Counted from the first letter of the stretch, positions 43,246 through 60,233 are shown. The stretch: 64,000 bases of DNA from Nymphaea colorata (GCF_008831285.2 NW_022204641.1:1-64000), one strand, 5' to 3'. The notes: generated by a model not told the origin, from the sequence alone. A program made the numbers and translations.

Positions 43246-43361
43246 GGTGCCCCTATACCAGATTGATATGAATAGTATAGCCTATTCGTACAGAATGGTA
43301 AAGGGTGCCCCTATACCAGATTGATATGAATAGTATAGCCTATTCGTACAGAATGGTAAAG
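43246..43361. repeat. 58-bp tandem duplication
   Basis: Two perfect copies (43246-43303 and 43304-43361) of a unit starting GGTGCCCCTATACCAGA, in the trnfM-rps14 spacer, ending about 50 bases from the rps14 stop. Confidence 0.95.
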
Positions 43362-43413
43362 GGGCTCCTCTAATAGAAATGATAGAAATAGGACTTGGAA
43401 GGATCTTTTATCC

Positions 43414-43713
43414 CTACCAACTTGATCTTGTTGCCCCCGGCAACAAACATGCATGAACCATTTCGCGGAGTACGTGTCCGGATAGCCCAAAGTCTCGATA
43501 GTTAGCTCTGGGTCTTCCGGTCAAAAAACAGCGTCGATGAAGACGTATAGGTGCACTATTACGTGGTGGGATTGCAATTTTACATGAATTTCCCATTTCT
43601 CGTCCAACGATGAAACTTTGCTTATTCTTTTTTGAGGATCGACGAATCAAATGATATTTCTCTTCTAATTTCTGCCTCTTCTTCTCCCTCTGAATCAAAC
43701 TTTTCCTTGCCAT
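43414..43713 (-). CDS. rps14: rps14, ribosomal protein S14 (open, but middle is out of frame)
   Basis: S14 of the plastid 30S subunit. The frame is open from [14 protein letters not shown] (ATG at 43713) to GATRSSW-stop, 99 residues against the usual 100. The ends match S14 well, but residues about 29-48 do not: two bases are missing at about 43625-43633 (A-rich tract) and one in a G/C run at 43568-43570, so the three losses cancel. The true frame in that stretch would give the normal KWEI...GKLQS-like sequence. The conserved C-terminal [15 protein letters not shown] is intact. It follows psaB in a psaA-psaB-rps14 transcription unit. Confidence 0.95.
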   Translation of the reverse strand: MARKSLIQREKKRQKLEEKYHLIRRSSKKNKQSFIVGREMGNSCKIAIPPRNSAPIRLHRRCFLTGRPRANYRDFGLSGHVLREMVHACLLPGATRSSW

Positions 43714-43862
43714 AATGGTGTAGTTCCTATTATTACCAATGATACACAATACAGATCGGATCCTAGATGTATAAATATAAGAAGGCGCGCCCCCTCTCCA
43801 TCGAAATAAAAAATGAGATTTTTTTTGATATCGCGCCTTCCTTTTGAAAATAAATAATCAAC

Positions 43863-46064
<2,202 letters not shown>

Positions 46065-46089
46065 AATGCCTTTCAAATCCTCCTAGCCA

Positions 46090-48985
<2,896 letters not shown>

Positions 48986-51036
48986 TTATTCGAACCGCCC
49001 TGTGATCTTCAACCAATTCTGTGCTTCAATATAATTACCTGGAGTAAGCGCTATGGCTTGTTTCCAATACTCAGCAGCTTGATCGAACCAAGCCTCCGCA
49101 ATTTCTGAATCTCCCTGTCGAATGGCCTCTTCTCCCCGGTCGGAATAGGTAGGTCAATTCCTTCCCTTAGAACCGTACTTGAGAGTTTCCTGCCTCATAC
49201 GGCTCAGCAGTCAACTCTTTTTTGGCGTTACATCTTTCTTAATCTACCGTATCTAGCTGAATGAGATTTATCGGAGATCTATCCCTTCTTGGATTAGCCA
49301 AATCAAATAACCTGAAGAGGTTAAGTTAATTACATGAGTTTCAAACTCCGATTTGGATCAATAATCAGTTTTATCTCTTCTCCCACTCTCAGAAGAATGA
49401 AGCATAGATATCTCCCTCTATCATTAGAGTTTTCTGAAAGTTAACTATCTCGGTTTCGTCTAGAAATTCATATAGAATCTTTGAAAAAGACTTTCTTCGA
49501 TAAGAAAAAAGGACTTACTCTCCTTGGGATCTGATACTACACCGCTGCTCAATACCTTAGTGGATCAACCCTATTACATAAGTTGATTCCTAACTTTTAT
49601 GTCATATTATGACATACATAAGTAAGCAGGTCTTATTGTATCGGCCAAAAACCTCAATAATTGATCTTTACGGTGCTTCTTTTATCAATTAGATCCTTTA
49701 TCCATAGAATCTAGTATAAGGGCTATACTTAGTTCTTCATATATCGGCTTCTATGAAGTCTGTTTTTTGCTACAGCTTCTAAAAATCGTTCCCCTTTGGA
49801 CAATGGATATGTAGAAAGCCTATTTTTTTGTTTCTCCTTAGATTTCCTAGTACTAGCAATAGGAGGTTTTAATACTAGCGGATTTGATCTTTCTTTCCTT
49901 CTTTCTATTTCTATAGTAGAGATAGTCGCACGTAATGGCAGATCACGGCCATATTATTAGAAGCTTGTGGTAAGAATGGATTTCGTTCTAGTGCTCGGAA
50001 ATAATATTCCAAAGCCTTCGTATGTTCTCCGTTACTTGTGTGTATAAGGCCTATATTATAGAGTATATAACTTCGATCGTAGGATCAATTTCTGGTCGCA
50101 TAGCTTCATAATAATTCTGTAAAGCTTCCGCATAATTTCCTTCAGATTGAGCTGACATCCGTTACGGTCGTTCATTCCAAGAATCTCCGTTCCAGAACCG
50201 TACGTGAGATTTCCATCTCATACGGCTCCTCCCTTCTGCGCATAATATAATATTAAGGGAAATAATCCATGGAATCAAACCAAAACCAAAAAGATTTAAA
50301 TATTTTCCTTATGAACTGACAGGGGCTAGTGTTTTTACAAGAAATCTCTAGCCAGCCTTCCTGCAAGAGGTCTTTTCTTACTTAATACCAAACATGTTGG
50401 TCTTTCTTAGAGAAAAATGGTAACTCCAGCAATTTCTTTGTTCTTAACGCCCCCTATTTCCAGGAATTAGTCACTTCAACGATCTTTGATGGTTATACGG
50501 GTATCCAAAGTACGAACGAGATGGATGTTTGTTGTCCTAACCATTCTTGGTAGTCCCGATCCCGATAAGAAGAAGGGGGAATTATATAACAAAGTTTTCG
50601 TTTTGTTGATTCCTAGGTGTAGTGCTTCTTCCCCTATGCCACCTATTGGCACTATTACAGTAGAATTGACATGCAATACAGAACCTATAGGTGTAACCTT
50701 TCGCTCAATACTAGAATCGACAATTGAAGCATCTGAGGTTGCATCAATCGAGGATACACGACAGAAGGGATTGCTCTATCTCCAAACTTCACCTTCACCA
50801 AGCGTAGGTTTTTACCAATCTTTTTCTTTCCATACCGAATCGTGTCTCTTTTTGTAAGAATAAGAATAAATGAAATAGAGTGGTAAGTAAGAAAAAAGGA
50901 ATCAAATCGCACCATCTCTGTAATAGGTAAATGCCTCTTTTTCTCCCGAAGTTGTCGGAATTATTCGTAATAAGATATTGGCTACAATTGAAGAGGTTTT
51001 ATCAATAAAATTTCCATTTATCCGAGATCTAGGCAT
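48986..51036 (-). CDS. ycf3: ycf3 (pafI), photosystem I assembly factor (three exons, one frameshift)
   Basis: Ycf3 is a TPR-repeat protein needed to assemble photosystem I on thylakoids. Exon 1 is 50913-51036 (124 bases, [16 protein letters not shown]); exon 2 is 49932-50160 (229 bases, one short); exon 3 is 48986-49138 (153 bases, ending [10 protein letters not shown]). Each intron begins GTGCG. Exons 1 and 3 are clean; in exon 2 one base is missing at about 50079-50083 (the IDPYDRSY codons), giving a stop 14 codons further. TPR sequences [16 protein letters not shown] and [14 protein letters not shown] are visible. Corrected length is 168 residues, normal. Confidence 0.95.
49139..49931 (-). 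other. ycf3 intron 2 (group II)
   Basis: 793 bases with a domain V-like hairpin at about 49170-49205 (GAGCCGTATGAGGC on the minus strand). No gene inside. Confidence 0.8.
50161..50912 (-). other. ycf3 intron 1 (group II)
   Basis: 752 bases with a domain V-like hairpin at 50195-50228 (GAGCCGTATGAGATGG paired with CTCACGTACGGTTC). An open frame on the plus strand (50486-50857) is intron sequence with no recognisable product. Confidence 0.8.
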
Positions 51037-51829
51037 AGTTTGCAATCCATTTTATAATTCTTCTCATTACCCCTCGCGGGTAAATGATCCCACAACAAAG
51101 GAATTGTACGATACGAAATGACATAAAAAAAAAAGACTAATAACTAATTAAACTAATTATAAAATCAAAAAATGTGGATCTTTTACTCAGTACTTTTGGG
51201 AAGGGATCAATAAGGAACTATTTGAATACGGTTGGATTTTCGATTCCAATTTAGTAGTATACCAATGAGACTATTAGCTATTTCATTGAAATGCAAGAAT
51301 CAAGGAATTTTTTCTACAGATTCTAATACTAATATAATAAACAATAACCTATCCTATCATAACCTAACCAAAATTGGATTTCATTATGATAATAAAAAAA
51401 TGGAATAAGCATTCCATGATAAAAATGGGGTAAGGATAACTATCCATTTTGTGTGCATAGCGTGTAGACACCATAAGATTATAGAATGAAAATCCATGGG
51501 ATGATTCATCAATTTGTAATAGATCCATAGCTCATGGGAGGGATTATTTTTGAAAAATCTGAAATGAAACTGGAAAGGATCCATCGGTTGATTCATTCCA
51601 ACCCGTTGGTTTAATCCGGTAGAAATCAAATATCAATAAGATGGGAGCGTCCGTCGTCTTGACAAGGATGAATACGTTTTTCTTTTTTATCCCTCGAAAC
51701 TTGAAGGAAGATCGTTCCTTGACAAAAAGTTTGATATGATAATGGATCGGTCGTACCTGTACTAAATAATATGAGTGACTCGCTATTCACTTGGTTTCTG
51801 GGTCATAATTAATAAGATAAGGTTATGTA
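51037..51829. other. ycf3 to trnS-GGA spacer
   Basis: No gene is seen. TTGACA at 51719-51724 with TATAAT-like sequence (TGATATGATAAT) near 51730-51741 could be a promoter for trnS-GGA, at low confidence. Confidence 0.5.
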
Positions 51830-51916
51830 GGAGAGATGGCCGAGTGGTTCAAGGCGTAGCATTGGAAATGCTATGTAGGCTTTTGTTTACCGAGGGTTCG
51901 AATCCCTCTCTTTCCG
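51830..51916 (+). tRNA. trnS-GGA: tRNA-Ser (GGA)
   Basis: A class II tRNA of 87 bases, with ATTGGAAATGC anticodon stem-loop and GGTTCGAATCC. Undamaged. Confidence 0.95.
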
Positions 51917-52231
51917 TATCCTCATCTAATTCACCAACGTTACCAACCACACAATGTATCAAATACCAATTGATACCGTTATTCTAAGAGAAGAGAAAGA
52001 CCCTTCTTTTCTTTCTTTATAGAGATTTTTTCTATTCCTAATTACTGTGCTGTGATACGTAAAAGGAAAAGAACAAAAAGAGGGGGAAGAAAAGAGCGGA
52101 CAGTGAATGAAAATATCACTGCTGATCCATTTGCGATACGTGAATGGGATCAAAATCCGTATCAAATCCCTCTACTTCTTTCAGCGAAAAAAGGGACAAA
52201 ATTGTCCTAACCTTTGCTGGGTATTTTAGGT
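51917..52231. other. trnS-GGA to rps4 spacer
   Basis: No gene is seen. Confidence 0.6.
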
Positions 52232-52837
52232 TCAAGTTTGTCGGGAATAATATTCTACGATTAGCAATTCATTGACTTTCAAACCGACCCATTTACTATC
52301 TATTATTTGATTGACTACCCCTTTATATTGCAATGAGTGCAGAGTCAAATGTTTTGGCAATTCCGCGTTGGAGGATGAATCCATATGATTTTGAATCAAA
52401 GCTCTGGATCTTTGTTTATCCTTCGTAGTAATAATATCTCGGGGTTTGCAGCGATAACTTGGTATATCCACTAGACGACCATTAACTAAAATATGTCCAT
52501 GGTTAACTAATTGCCTGGCTCCAGGAATAGTTGAAGCCATACCCAATCGAAAAAGAATGTTATCCAAACGCATCTCAAGTAGTTGCAGTAAAACTTGACC
52601 CGTCGAACCGTTTGCTTTTCCAGCGATACGAACATATCGAAGTAGTTGTCGCTCCGTCAGACCATAATGAAAACGCAATTTCTGTTTTTCTTCTAAACGA
52701 ATACGATATTGAGATCTTTTCCCGGAGCGGGATTGGTTTCTAAGATCACTTGCGGACCTAGGTTTTTTACTAGTTAGTCCCGGCAAAGCCCCCAGACGGC
52801 GTATTTTTTTAAAACGAGGTCCTCGGTAACGAGACAT
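52232..52837 (-). CDS. rps4: rps4, ribosomal protein S4
   Basis: S4, a primary rRNA-binding and assembly-initiating protein of the plastid 30S subunit. 201 residues, intact, from [16 protein letters not shown] to EYYSRQT. The S4 RNA-binding domain ([33 protein letters not shown]) is at residues about 88-120. Its normal length and clean frame mark the restart of undamaged sequence after ycf3. Confidence 0.98.
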   Translation of the reverse strand: MSRYRGPRFKKIRRLGALPGLTSKKPRSASDLRNQSRSGKRSQYRIRLEEKQKLRFHYGLTERQLLRYVRIAGKANGSTGQVLLQLLEMRLDNILFRLGMASTIPGARQLVNHGHILVNGRLVDIPSYRCKPRDIITTKDKQRSRALIQNHMDSSSNAELPKHLTLHSLQYKGVVNQIIDSKWVGLKVNELLIVEYYSRQT

Positions 52838-53191
52838 AAAGACTCCTTATTTTAAAGAATAGGATAAACCTTAAGACTGAACTAAACGATAAACAAAGCG
52901 AAACCCACTGAAGTGCTAATGCTAAAAAGAGAAATTAGATGAATTGTATCAATACCCGTATTATTTTGTATATATGTATACATGGTAAGTAAGTATCCCA
53001 CGATTTGTTCTATAGAGATACAACTGCTCCAATAAGTTTTTTACTCATAATTGAATTGGAATGTAAGTTCCTGCGACATAGACATAATAGATCGGGAACC
53101 CGAGATTTGGAAGAAAAAAGGGAAGAGTCTTTTCACTATTCCTTATCTCAAGGAGACATTATCAATCATGGATAAAAAATCGATAGGAAAA
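52838..53191. other. rps4-trnT spacer
   Basis: The leader of rps4. No gene is seen. Confidence 0.6.
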
Positions 53192-53264
53192 AGCCGGCTA
53201 TCGGAGTCGAACCGATGACCATCGCATTACAAATGCGATGCTCTAACCTCTGAGCTAAGCGGGC
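53192..53264 (-). tRNA. trnT-UGU: tRNA-Thr (UGU)
   Basis: 73 bases with GCCCGCTTAGCTCAG at the 5' end and TTTGTAATG anticodon loop. Undamaged. Confidence 0.95.
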
Positions 53265-53724
53265 TCAACTCACATAACATAAAAATAAAATAGTGAGTTA
53301 GTTCAGTAAGCTGCTGTGATCTTAGCTTATTATAGCTAAGCTAGTCTATTTAGTTATAACGGATCTAGCCTAAGAATGCAATCTGGATCATAATGAGATT
53401 ATGCACTCCTCTGATTTTATTCGTAAAGATAGGAAAAAGAAGAAGAATATTGACCGTTCCACTATTTCATATCGAGCAGGGAAAATGCGCGGAGGAGAGG
53501 CAGATATATGTGGGATATAGCTATCCATATTGAATTGCGGATACATCAATGATAGAATCATTTCTGGTTCTGATTGAACCAAACACTGGTCTGGTAGAGC
53601 TGAAAGGGTTAAAAATAGGATTTTTTCCGATATCGGATCGGTATTTAATGAATTGAATGGTTCTAACAGAAAGGAAAGAGGGGAATGGAATCACAATAGG
53701 GTCCCGGCCTCAAAAGAAAGAAAG
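53265..53724. other. trnT-trnL spacer
   Basis: The standard trnT-trnL marker spacer. No gene is seen. Confidence 0.7.
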
Positions 53725-54341
53725 GGGGATATGGCGAAATTGGTAGACGCTACGGACTTGATTGAATTGAGCCTTGGTATGGAAACCTACTAAGTGGTAA
53801 CTTCCAAATTCAGAGAAACCCTGGAATTAAAAATGGGCAATCCTGAGCCAAATCCTGTTTACAGAAAACAAGGGTTCCTTTCCTAGAAAGCGAGAATCAA
53901 AAAGGATAGGTGCAGAGACTCAATGGAAGCTGTTCCAACGAATGGGGTTGAGGGTTGGTAGAAGAATCTATCCATCGGAACTCTGAGGGGATGATCCTAT
54001 GTACTGAAATATCAACTGAAATATCAAACGATTAATCACAACCCGAATCCTTATTTTTTTTATTTTCTTATTTATATATATTAATATATATGAAATATAT
54101 TAATAATTAGTTCATAACTCTTGTGTTCTGAATCGATTCCAATTTGAAAGAAAAATAAAATATTCAGTGATAAAATCATTCACTCCAGAGTATAAGGCTG
54201 GGAGAGAAATGACTGATCGAACGAGAATAAAGATAGAGTCCCATTCTACCTGTCAATGCTGACAACAATGCAATTTGTTTGTAGTAGGAGGAAAATCCGT
54301 CGACTTTAGAAATCGTGAGGGTTCGAGTCCCTCTATCCCCA
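53725..54341 (+). tRNA. trnL-UAA: tRNA-Leu (UAA), split by a group I intron
   Basis: Exon 1 is 53725-53759 (35 bases, ending in the ACTT of the anticodon loop) and exon 2 is 54292-54341 (50 bases). The intron (53760-54291, 532 bases) is the ancient cyanobacterial group I intron that interrupts the UAA anticodon, preceded by U and ending in G. An AT-rich variable loop with a TATATTAATATA palindrome is at about 54070-54110. Confidence 0.95.
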
Positions 54342-54731
54342 AGTCCCCAAGAAATGCCTAGTTTACGACCTAAACATTTATCCTCTTTTTTCGCCAGCGC
54401 TTCCAAATTAGAAGCGGGTCAAAATTATATATGATATTCATTCGCTCGACTCTTTGACAAACGGATCCTAGCAGTTTCTCTCTTGCTTCAGCAGCTAAAT
54501 GCAGTATATGTCCAAACGAACATAACCATAACATATGTATATGTATTATTTGTATACAAGGATATACAAGGAATCCCATTATTGAATCATTCATAGTTCA
54601 TATCCCTTACAAATAAAGGTTTAAAAAAAATCCAAAGAAAAAGAAATCCCAGGACTTGTAATGTTTCTTTAGTACCTTTAAATTAATTGACACAGATACA
54701 TGTCCTCCAGTAGGATAATGTATAGAGGACG
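54342..54731. other. trnL-trnF spacer
   Basis: The standard trnL-trnF marker spacer. No gene is seen. Confidence 0.7.
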
Positions 54732-54804
54732 GTCGGGATAGCTCAGCTGGTAGAGCAGAGGACTGAAAATCCTCGTGTCACCAGTTCAAATCTGGTTCCT
54801 GGCA
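54732..54804 (+). tRNA. trnF-GAA: tRNA-Phe (GAA)
   Basis: 73 bases with GTCGGGATAGCTCAG at the 5' end and ACTGAAAATC anticodon loop. Undamaged. Confidence 0.96.
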
Positions 54805-55458
54805 TATGGTTAATGTATCGAAATGTATATATACAAAGAGAAAATGAATATGGATCGGGATACAATACATATTCGTTACATTCATAGTCTAGTAGTTATT
54901 CATCGAGGTATCTACAACATACATCCCGACCCTTGTGGATCGGCAAAGGAATATATTCCTTCTTCTTTTTGTTTGTCCCTACTATCCTTCCTTTGGCTCA
55001 TGTTAATACTCCATACATATCCGAAGTTGTCTGAAAGACACAGAAGTCTCGTCTGTTCAGAGGGTTGAGGGGTAGGAATAGAAAAGATCATTTCCGATCC
55101 AGTACAAATCCAATCTGATCCCTTTTCATTTCTTAATTTTCCCATTTTTTTCGCCCCTTCCCACATTTTTTGCTTTCCGGGGCCCATCTAAGTGATGGGC
55201 GCGGTACATAGTTCATGATGTATCTTTTGATTCATCCTATTGGCTCCGCCCATCCCCCAATGGATATGATACTTTGCATTGCATATTGGGTAATATTAAT
55301 TTACTCGAATTAATTATATATAAATAAACCTCGAACCCCCCCTTTTTTATCCCATCATAATACGAATGACATGAGAGTCCAGTTACTCTATCTAGACGAG
55401 AAAGAACGTAAAAATACTCCTTCTTGAGTCTTGTAAGCTAAGATAAGTTTCTTATCAT
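54805..55458. other. trnF-ndhJ spacer
   Basis: No gene is seen; open frames here on both strands are short and AT-rich. Confidence 0.6.
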
Positions 55459-55935
55459 TCAATAAGCATCCTGTAGTTCATAGAAATTAGGGGCAATATA
55501 ATCCTTGCGTAGGGGCCAACCAATCCAACTTTCGGGCATCAAAATCCGTTTCATGCGTGGATGATTATCATAAGAGATTCCCAACATATCATAAGACTCC
55601 CGTTCTTGAAAATCGGCGCTTTTCCAAATCCAGAAAACAGACGGGATTCTAGGATTACTCCTTGGGACAAATACTTTTATGCATACCTCTTCCGGTTGGT
55701 CCACACCATACTGTATTCTCGTCAGATGATACACACTAGCTAGCAATCCACCCGGTGCTACATCGTAGGCACATTGGGAACGTAGATAATTGTAACCATA
55801 TACGTATGAAATGACAGCAATGGAGTACCAATCCTCGGGCTTTATTTGTAAAGTCTCTACTCCTTGGTAATCAAAGCCCAAAGATCTATGAACCAGCTCG
55901 TGTTTCACTAGCCAAGCGGATGAACGACCCTGCAT
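55459..55935 (-). CDS. ndhJ: ndhJ, NDH complex subunit J
   Basis: Subunit J (30-kDa type) of the chloroplast NADH dehydrogenase-like complex, which drives cyclic electron flow around photosystem I. 158 residues, intact. I chose the ATG at 55935 ([20 protein letters not shown]), the family start; the frame stays open 30 codons further upstream. It contains the signature [27 protein letters not shown]. It follows ndhK by 100 bases in the ndhC-ndhK-ndhJ operon. Confidence 0.97.
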   Translation of the reverse strand: MQGRSSAWLVKHELVHRSLGFDYQGVETLQIKPEDWYSIAVISYVYGYNYLRSQCAYDVAPGGLLASVYHLTRIQYGVDQPEEVCIKVFVPRSNPRIPSVFWIWKSADFQERESYDMLGISYDNHPRMKRILMPESWIGWPLRKDYIAPNFYELQDAY

Positions 55936-56035
55936 CTTCTTGATCTCCCCCACATATTTATATGAGTATTTGACATTGACGATGAAATTTATGAAGATTG
56001 ATCCACCGTTTGTTATTCTGCACAAAACATCCTAT

Positions 56036-56776
56036 TTAATTCACTAATTCGTGAGAAGATACTGAACTCTTGTATTTGAAAAATGCTTCAGAAGGTATCT
56101 CTGAAGTCGATGTCGATTGATAGAGTAATCCTTGATCGTAATTTACAGCACGAGTACTGCGTCCAAGATGAAACTTGTGATTAGTAGTAAAACATCGATT
56201 TTCCTGTTGGGCCCCCGTTCTATCTTCATAGATTTCTCGAGATACCTTCTTACGAAGTTTCGTTATAGCGTCTATAATTGCCTCTGGTTTAGGTGGGCAG
56301 CCTGGCAAATAAACATCGACGGGGATTAACTTATCGACTCCCCGAACGGTACTATAAGAATCGGTACTGAACATTCCTCCTGTAATAGTACAGGCTCCCA
56401 TAGCAATTACATATTTTGGTTCAGGCATTTGTTCATATAGTCTTACTAAAGAAGGAGCCATTTTCATTGTTACTGTACCGGCTGTTAAAATAAGGTCGGC
56501 TTGCCTAGGACTTGATCTTGGCACCAGTCCATAACGATCAAAATCGAATCGGGAGCCTATTAATGAGGCAAATTCAATGAAGCAACAACTGGTACCGTAG
56601 AGAAGCGGCCATAAACTGGAAAGTCTTGACCAATTCGAAAGATCATTCAATGTAGTTGAAATAACTGAATTGGGGGTTGTTCGGTCAAAGAGCGGAAACT
56701 CCATAGAATTCATAACTGTCTCAATGGAACCCTTTCCTTCTTTTTTATTGTCTGAATATTCAGGAGCTAAGACCAT
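56036..56776 (-). CDS. ndhK: ndhK, NDH complex subunit K
   Basis: The subunit that carries the N2-type 4Fe-4S cluster of the chloroplast NDH complex. Ligand cysteines are visible in [23 protein letters not shown] and [11 protein letters not shown]. The start used is the ATG at 56776 ([16 protein letters not shown], 246 residues), giving a 10-base overlap with ndhC; an in-frame ATG seven codons upstream (56797, MAKRSIG) is possible. Intact. Translation is probably coupled to ndhC. Confidence 0.96.
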   Translation of the reverse strand: MVLAPEYSDNKKEGKGSIETVMNSMEFPLFDRTTPNSVISTTLNDLSNWSRLSSLWPLLYGTSCCFIEFASLIGSRFDFDRYGLVPRSSPRQADLILTAGTVTMKMAPSLVRLYEQMPEPKYVIAMGACTITGGMFSTDSYSTVRGVDKLIPVDVYLPGCPPKPEAIIDAITKLRKKVSREIYEDRTGAQQENRCFTTNHKFHLGRSTRAVNYDQGLLYQSTSTSEIPSEAFFKYKSSVSSHELVN

Positions 56777-57129
56777 TCCAATGCTCCTTTTCGCCATGCA
56801 TAAACTGAACCAACAACTGGGATAAGCACGAAAATCAAAGCTTCTATAAACACGTATACGCCCAATATATCAAAACTCACGGCCCATGGATAAAGAAAGA
56901 CCGTTTCGACATCAAAAACAACAAAAACGAGAGCAAACATGTAATAGCGGATTCGGAATTGTATCCAAGCATCCCCTATTGGTTCTATACCCGATTCATA
57001 ACTGGAGAGCTTCTCTGGTCCTTCACTAATTGGGGCTAAAACCCCGGAAATTATAAATGCCAAAATAGGAATAACACTTGATATCATTAGAAATGCCCAG
57101 AAAATATCATATTCGTAAAGCAGAAACAT
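56767..57129 (-). CDS. ndhC: ndhC, NDH complex subunit C
   Basis: A three-helix membrane subunit (ND3 type) of the chloroplast NDH complex. 120 residues, intact, from [14 protein letters not shown] to KGALEWS. It contains the conserved [24 protein letters not shown] and [13 protein letters not shown] loops. First gene of ndhC-ndhK-ndhJ. Confidence 0.98.
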   Translation of the reverse strand: MFLLYEYDIFWAFLMISSVIPILAFIISGVLAPISEGPEKLSSYESGIEPIGDAWIQFRIRYYMFALVFVVFDVETVFLYPWAVSFDILGVYVFIEALIFVLIPVVGSVYAWRKGALEWS

Positions 57130-59099
57130 AGATGTACTCCTATGAATGTAGAATATACCGAATTCATTGATTAATTAGAATTGTAATTGTCAATTTATCC
57201 ATAACTCCAACTGCTTACTCGAAACAAGAATTGATTGTGATCGAACCACATAGTTTGTTTTATGTGGGTCATGTCTTGTTTCAAGATTTATCTAACAGAA
57301 GCCCACTTACTTATTTACCCACTTACTTATTTATATTATATTTCTTATTTCTTGGTGTGGTGTAGGCATATCATGCTCTTATATTATAAGTATAAGAATA
57401 ACGAATAATTCTCATTTTTCTTTTTCCTCAGGTTCCCCATAAAAACGAATGAAATTCATTCTCAATTCTAATGAATTGAAACTTATTCATTTTCATTAAT
57501 CTGAAAAAACAATTCATTTTCTAAATATACCATACAATAACTCCATATAACTACTATAATACTAGAACTTATTGGTAATGGAATTTCTTTAGATAAAAGA
57601 GTTTTTTATCTTTTCTTTTTATTTAAGAGTTATAGTTATATAGTTAAGTTATTATTATGTATTAGTATTAATAGTCATTAGTGATTTTCATTCTAGTATA
57701 ATAGTGAGATGCAATAGAATGTCTAGGTTCAGTATTTATGATTCCACAGTTACGGCATAACATATGCGACTTAGCAGCATTGGCGGATTCCTTTATTCTG
57801 TTCATTAACATTTCAGATCCGAGCGTAGAATCTTCTATGAATTCGATACGGAATGCTTGAACCGATTAGATTCCCTCTTTTCCTTGTACCAGATTCATAC
57901 TTAATTGATTCAATCTCAATCCGTTGAATTCTGAGGAACCCTTACATTTACATATAACATAAGAAAACAACTCATTATAGGATTACCCTGACCCCCTATT
58001 GAGTTATTTAGTTAAAGTTAGACGTCTTGAAAAAGTCACTCCATTTCGGACCAATTCTTAGTGCTACGCGATTTGGATTGACTCAAAATCCTTGTTTTGT
58101 TAATGGAGTAACCCCTAGTGAGACCAAGATGTTAGATTTCAGGGCAATCAAAAAAAGGAGTTTTTTGCAGCATCCCCACATGGCGGAGCGTGGCCCGATA
58201 GTGGAATCGTTTAGTTTAAATCATAAAATCATAACATAAGTATAAGTGAAGTGATCCCCATAAAAGATTTCTGGTCTAATCGTGCGTTATCAAACGATTG
58301 GTTCTAATTCTATAAACCAAACCTATACCCATAGAAATAGAAGAGAGAATAAACGTCGATACATTTCTTTCATTAAATAAGACTAAGATCAATTCATTGT
58401 TTCAGAGATAATGAATTTTGATTGTTGTTTTACAAAAAGGCGATGAATCTAGGTCTAGAGATTCATAACTCTTCCAAGCCCAAAAGACCCTAATCTTCTT
58501 GCATAAAGTATGAATTGGTAGAATTCAAATGGTGAGCAATTGGAGTAGATTCAGATACAAAAAAATTAGTATTGTACAAAGAAAAATGACTACTTAACTA
58601 CTGACTTTGCTAGTCCAGTTATATGAATACAATTTCACACCGAAACTGACGAAAGAGTTTCTTTTTTCTCTGGCTTTTCTTTTCCACAAATCCAAGAATA
58701 GGTCCTAGATCCGTGCCACTTACTACTATCTGGTTGGGCCGGGTTGGAGGTTTGTTTTAGCCTCATGTTATTATTTTGACTTCATTGATTGAATGCGATT
58801 AGGTATACCTAAGGCGCATCAATCACTCTTTCATCATGGGCAGTAAAAGAGGAAAAAGGTCGTATGTAATTCGATATTGGAAAAATGCCTATTGGATGGA
58901 ATAAACTTTTTTGAACTTTGAGATCCCTAGGGATCTCTTGTACACGCAGGAATGCCTTCTTTATATTATATTTATATATTATATGGCCTTATATGGCCCA
59001 ACCGGCCATAGGCCGCGCTAATGAGATGATAAAATGGGTACAAAATTCTACTCTACAAAAGCATACAATACATCAATCAAATAATATATTATATAGGTA
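57130..59099. other. ndhC-trnV spacer (2.0 kb)
   Basis: A long AT-rich spacer. I read both strands and recognise no gene; the best open frames (58027-58239 and 58918-59244, plus strand) carry no plastid family I know and the second runs antisense into trnV. CCACTTACTTATTTA is directly repeated at about 57303-57333. Confidence 0.6.
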
Positions 59100-59755
59100 T
59101 AGGGCTATACGGACTCGAACCGTAGACCTTCTCGGTAAAACAGATCAAACTGATTATTATCGAAATGATTCGAACTGTTTCAAAGACCCAACATGCATTT
59201 TTGTGCATTGGGCTCTTTCATCAACTGATGGATCAATCAGTTAGTCCACCATATTTTATCTTTATATGAAGATAACGAGATGGCTCCATGTGCTCTGATT
59301 CTTTATTTATATTCTGATCCAGGAGCAATACCAAAGTGTTTCAAAGGATTACCTTGACGTAGGTCTGTCTTAGGCCTAGATCAACCTCAATAGAGTCCCT
59401 GTCGTTCCGCTTCAAGCGTAAAATATGATACTTCATACACCTCAAAGTTCATAGGACAAAAGGAGGTTATTTTGAGGTCCCTATTAACTCATTAGGCCTA
59501 ACATTGAATTAACTGGGTATTCACCTTATCAATGATAAAATCAATGGTTGGTTCTATTTCGTATCCGAATTGGAACTGAATCGAACCCAATACTTGTCAG
59601 GCTATTGTTCTCTTGTTCTCTCGAATCAATGGAGTAAGACATCAATCTTTCATTTCAATAAGAGAAGATCAATTTCTTTGATTGCATGATGAACTCCCCT
59701 GAAAAGCATTGGCGCACGTGTAAACGAGGTGCTCTACCAACTGAGCTATAGCCCT
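59100..59755 (-). tRNA. trnV-UAC: tRNA-Val (UAC), split by a group II intron
   Basis: The 5' exon is 59718-59755 (38 bases, ending TTTACAC in the anticodon loop) and the 3' exon is 59100-59134 (35 bases). The intron begins GTGCG and has a domain V-like hairpin at about 59185-59215 (GAGCCCAATGCAC). Exons look undamaged. Confidence 0.94.
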
Positions 59756-59937
59756 TGTGATAGATATCTTATCATATAGATCATTTCTTGTCAAGAAAGA
59801 TATTACATGATCTAACACGATACCCTAATCCGTTTCCTGCCAAGGATTGATATTGCTTAGAAGCCATATTCCATCTATAATAAATAATAAATACCCGATA
59901 CGATGCGCTCTATTCTTTCTCTTTGTGATGATAAATG

Positions 59938-60010
59938 ACCTACTTAACCCAGTGGTTAGAGTATTGCTTTCATACGGCGGGAGTCATTGGTTCAAATCCA
60001 ATAGTAGGTA
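59938..60010 (+). tRNA. trnM-CAU: elongator tRNA-Met (CAU)
   Basis: 73 bases from ACCTACTTAAC to AGTAGGTA with TTTCATACG anticodon loop. Undamaged. Confidence 0.95.
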
Positions 60011-60210
60011 GAACTTATTAGGTACCGGAGTCAATGAATGGCATCTAATAAGTTTTTCTACCCCCTTTTCTTTTATTGATTTTGTATCTTTCCCTTATTC
60101 CTATCCCGCTCACTACTCTTGTTCGTTACATCAATCAGATTGATTCTACTTGATTGTACGGAATCCAATATGGTGTATAAACAGAACTTTTGATTCTTAT
60201 GGATTATGTG

Positions 60211-60233
60211 GATCAGCTAGTACGATAGATCAG

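Noticed and set aside
43246-43361. Repeat pair as a possible CRISPR-like array
   Set aside because: Only two direct copies with no spacer between them; plastids have no such arrays. It is a tandem duplication.
58918-59244. A 108-codon plus-strand frame next to trnV
   Set aside because: It runs antisense through the trnV 3' exon and intron domain V.
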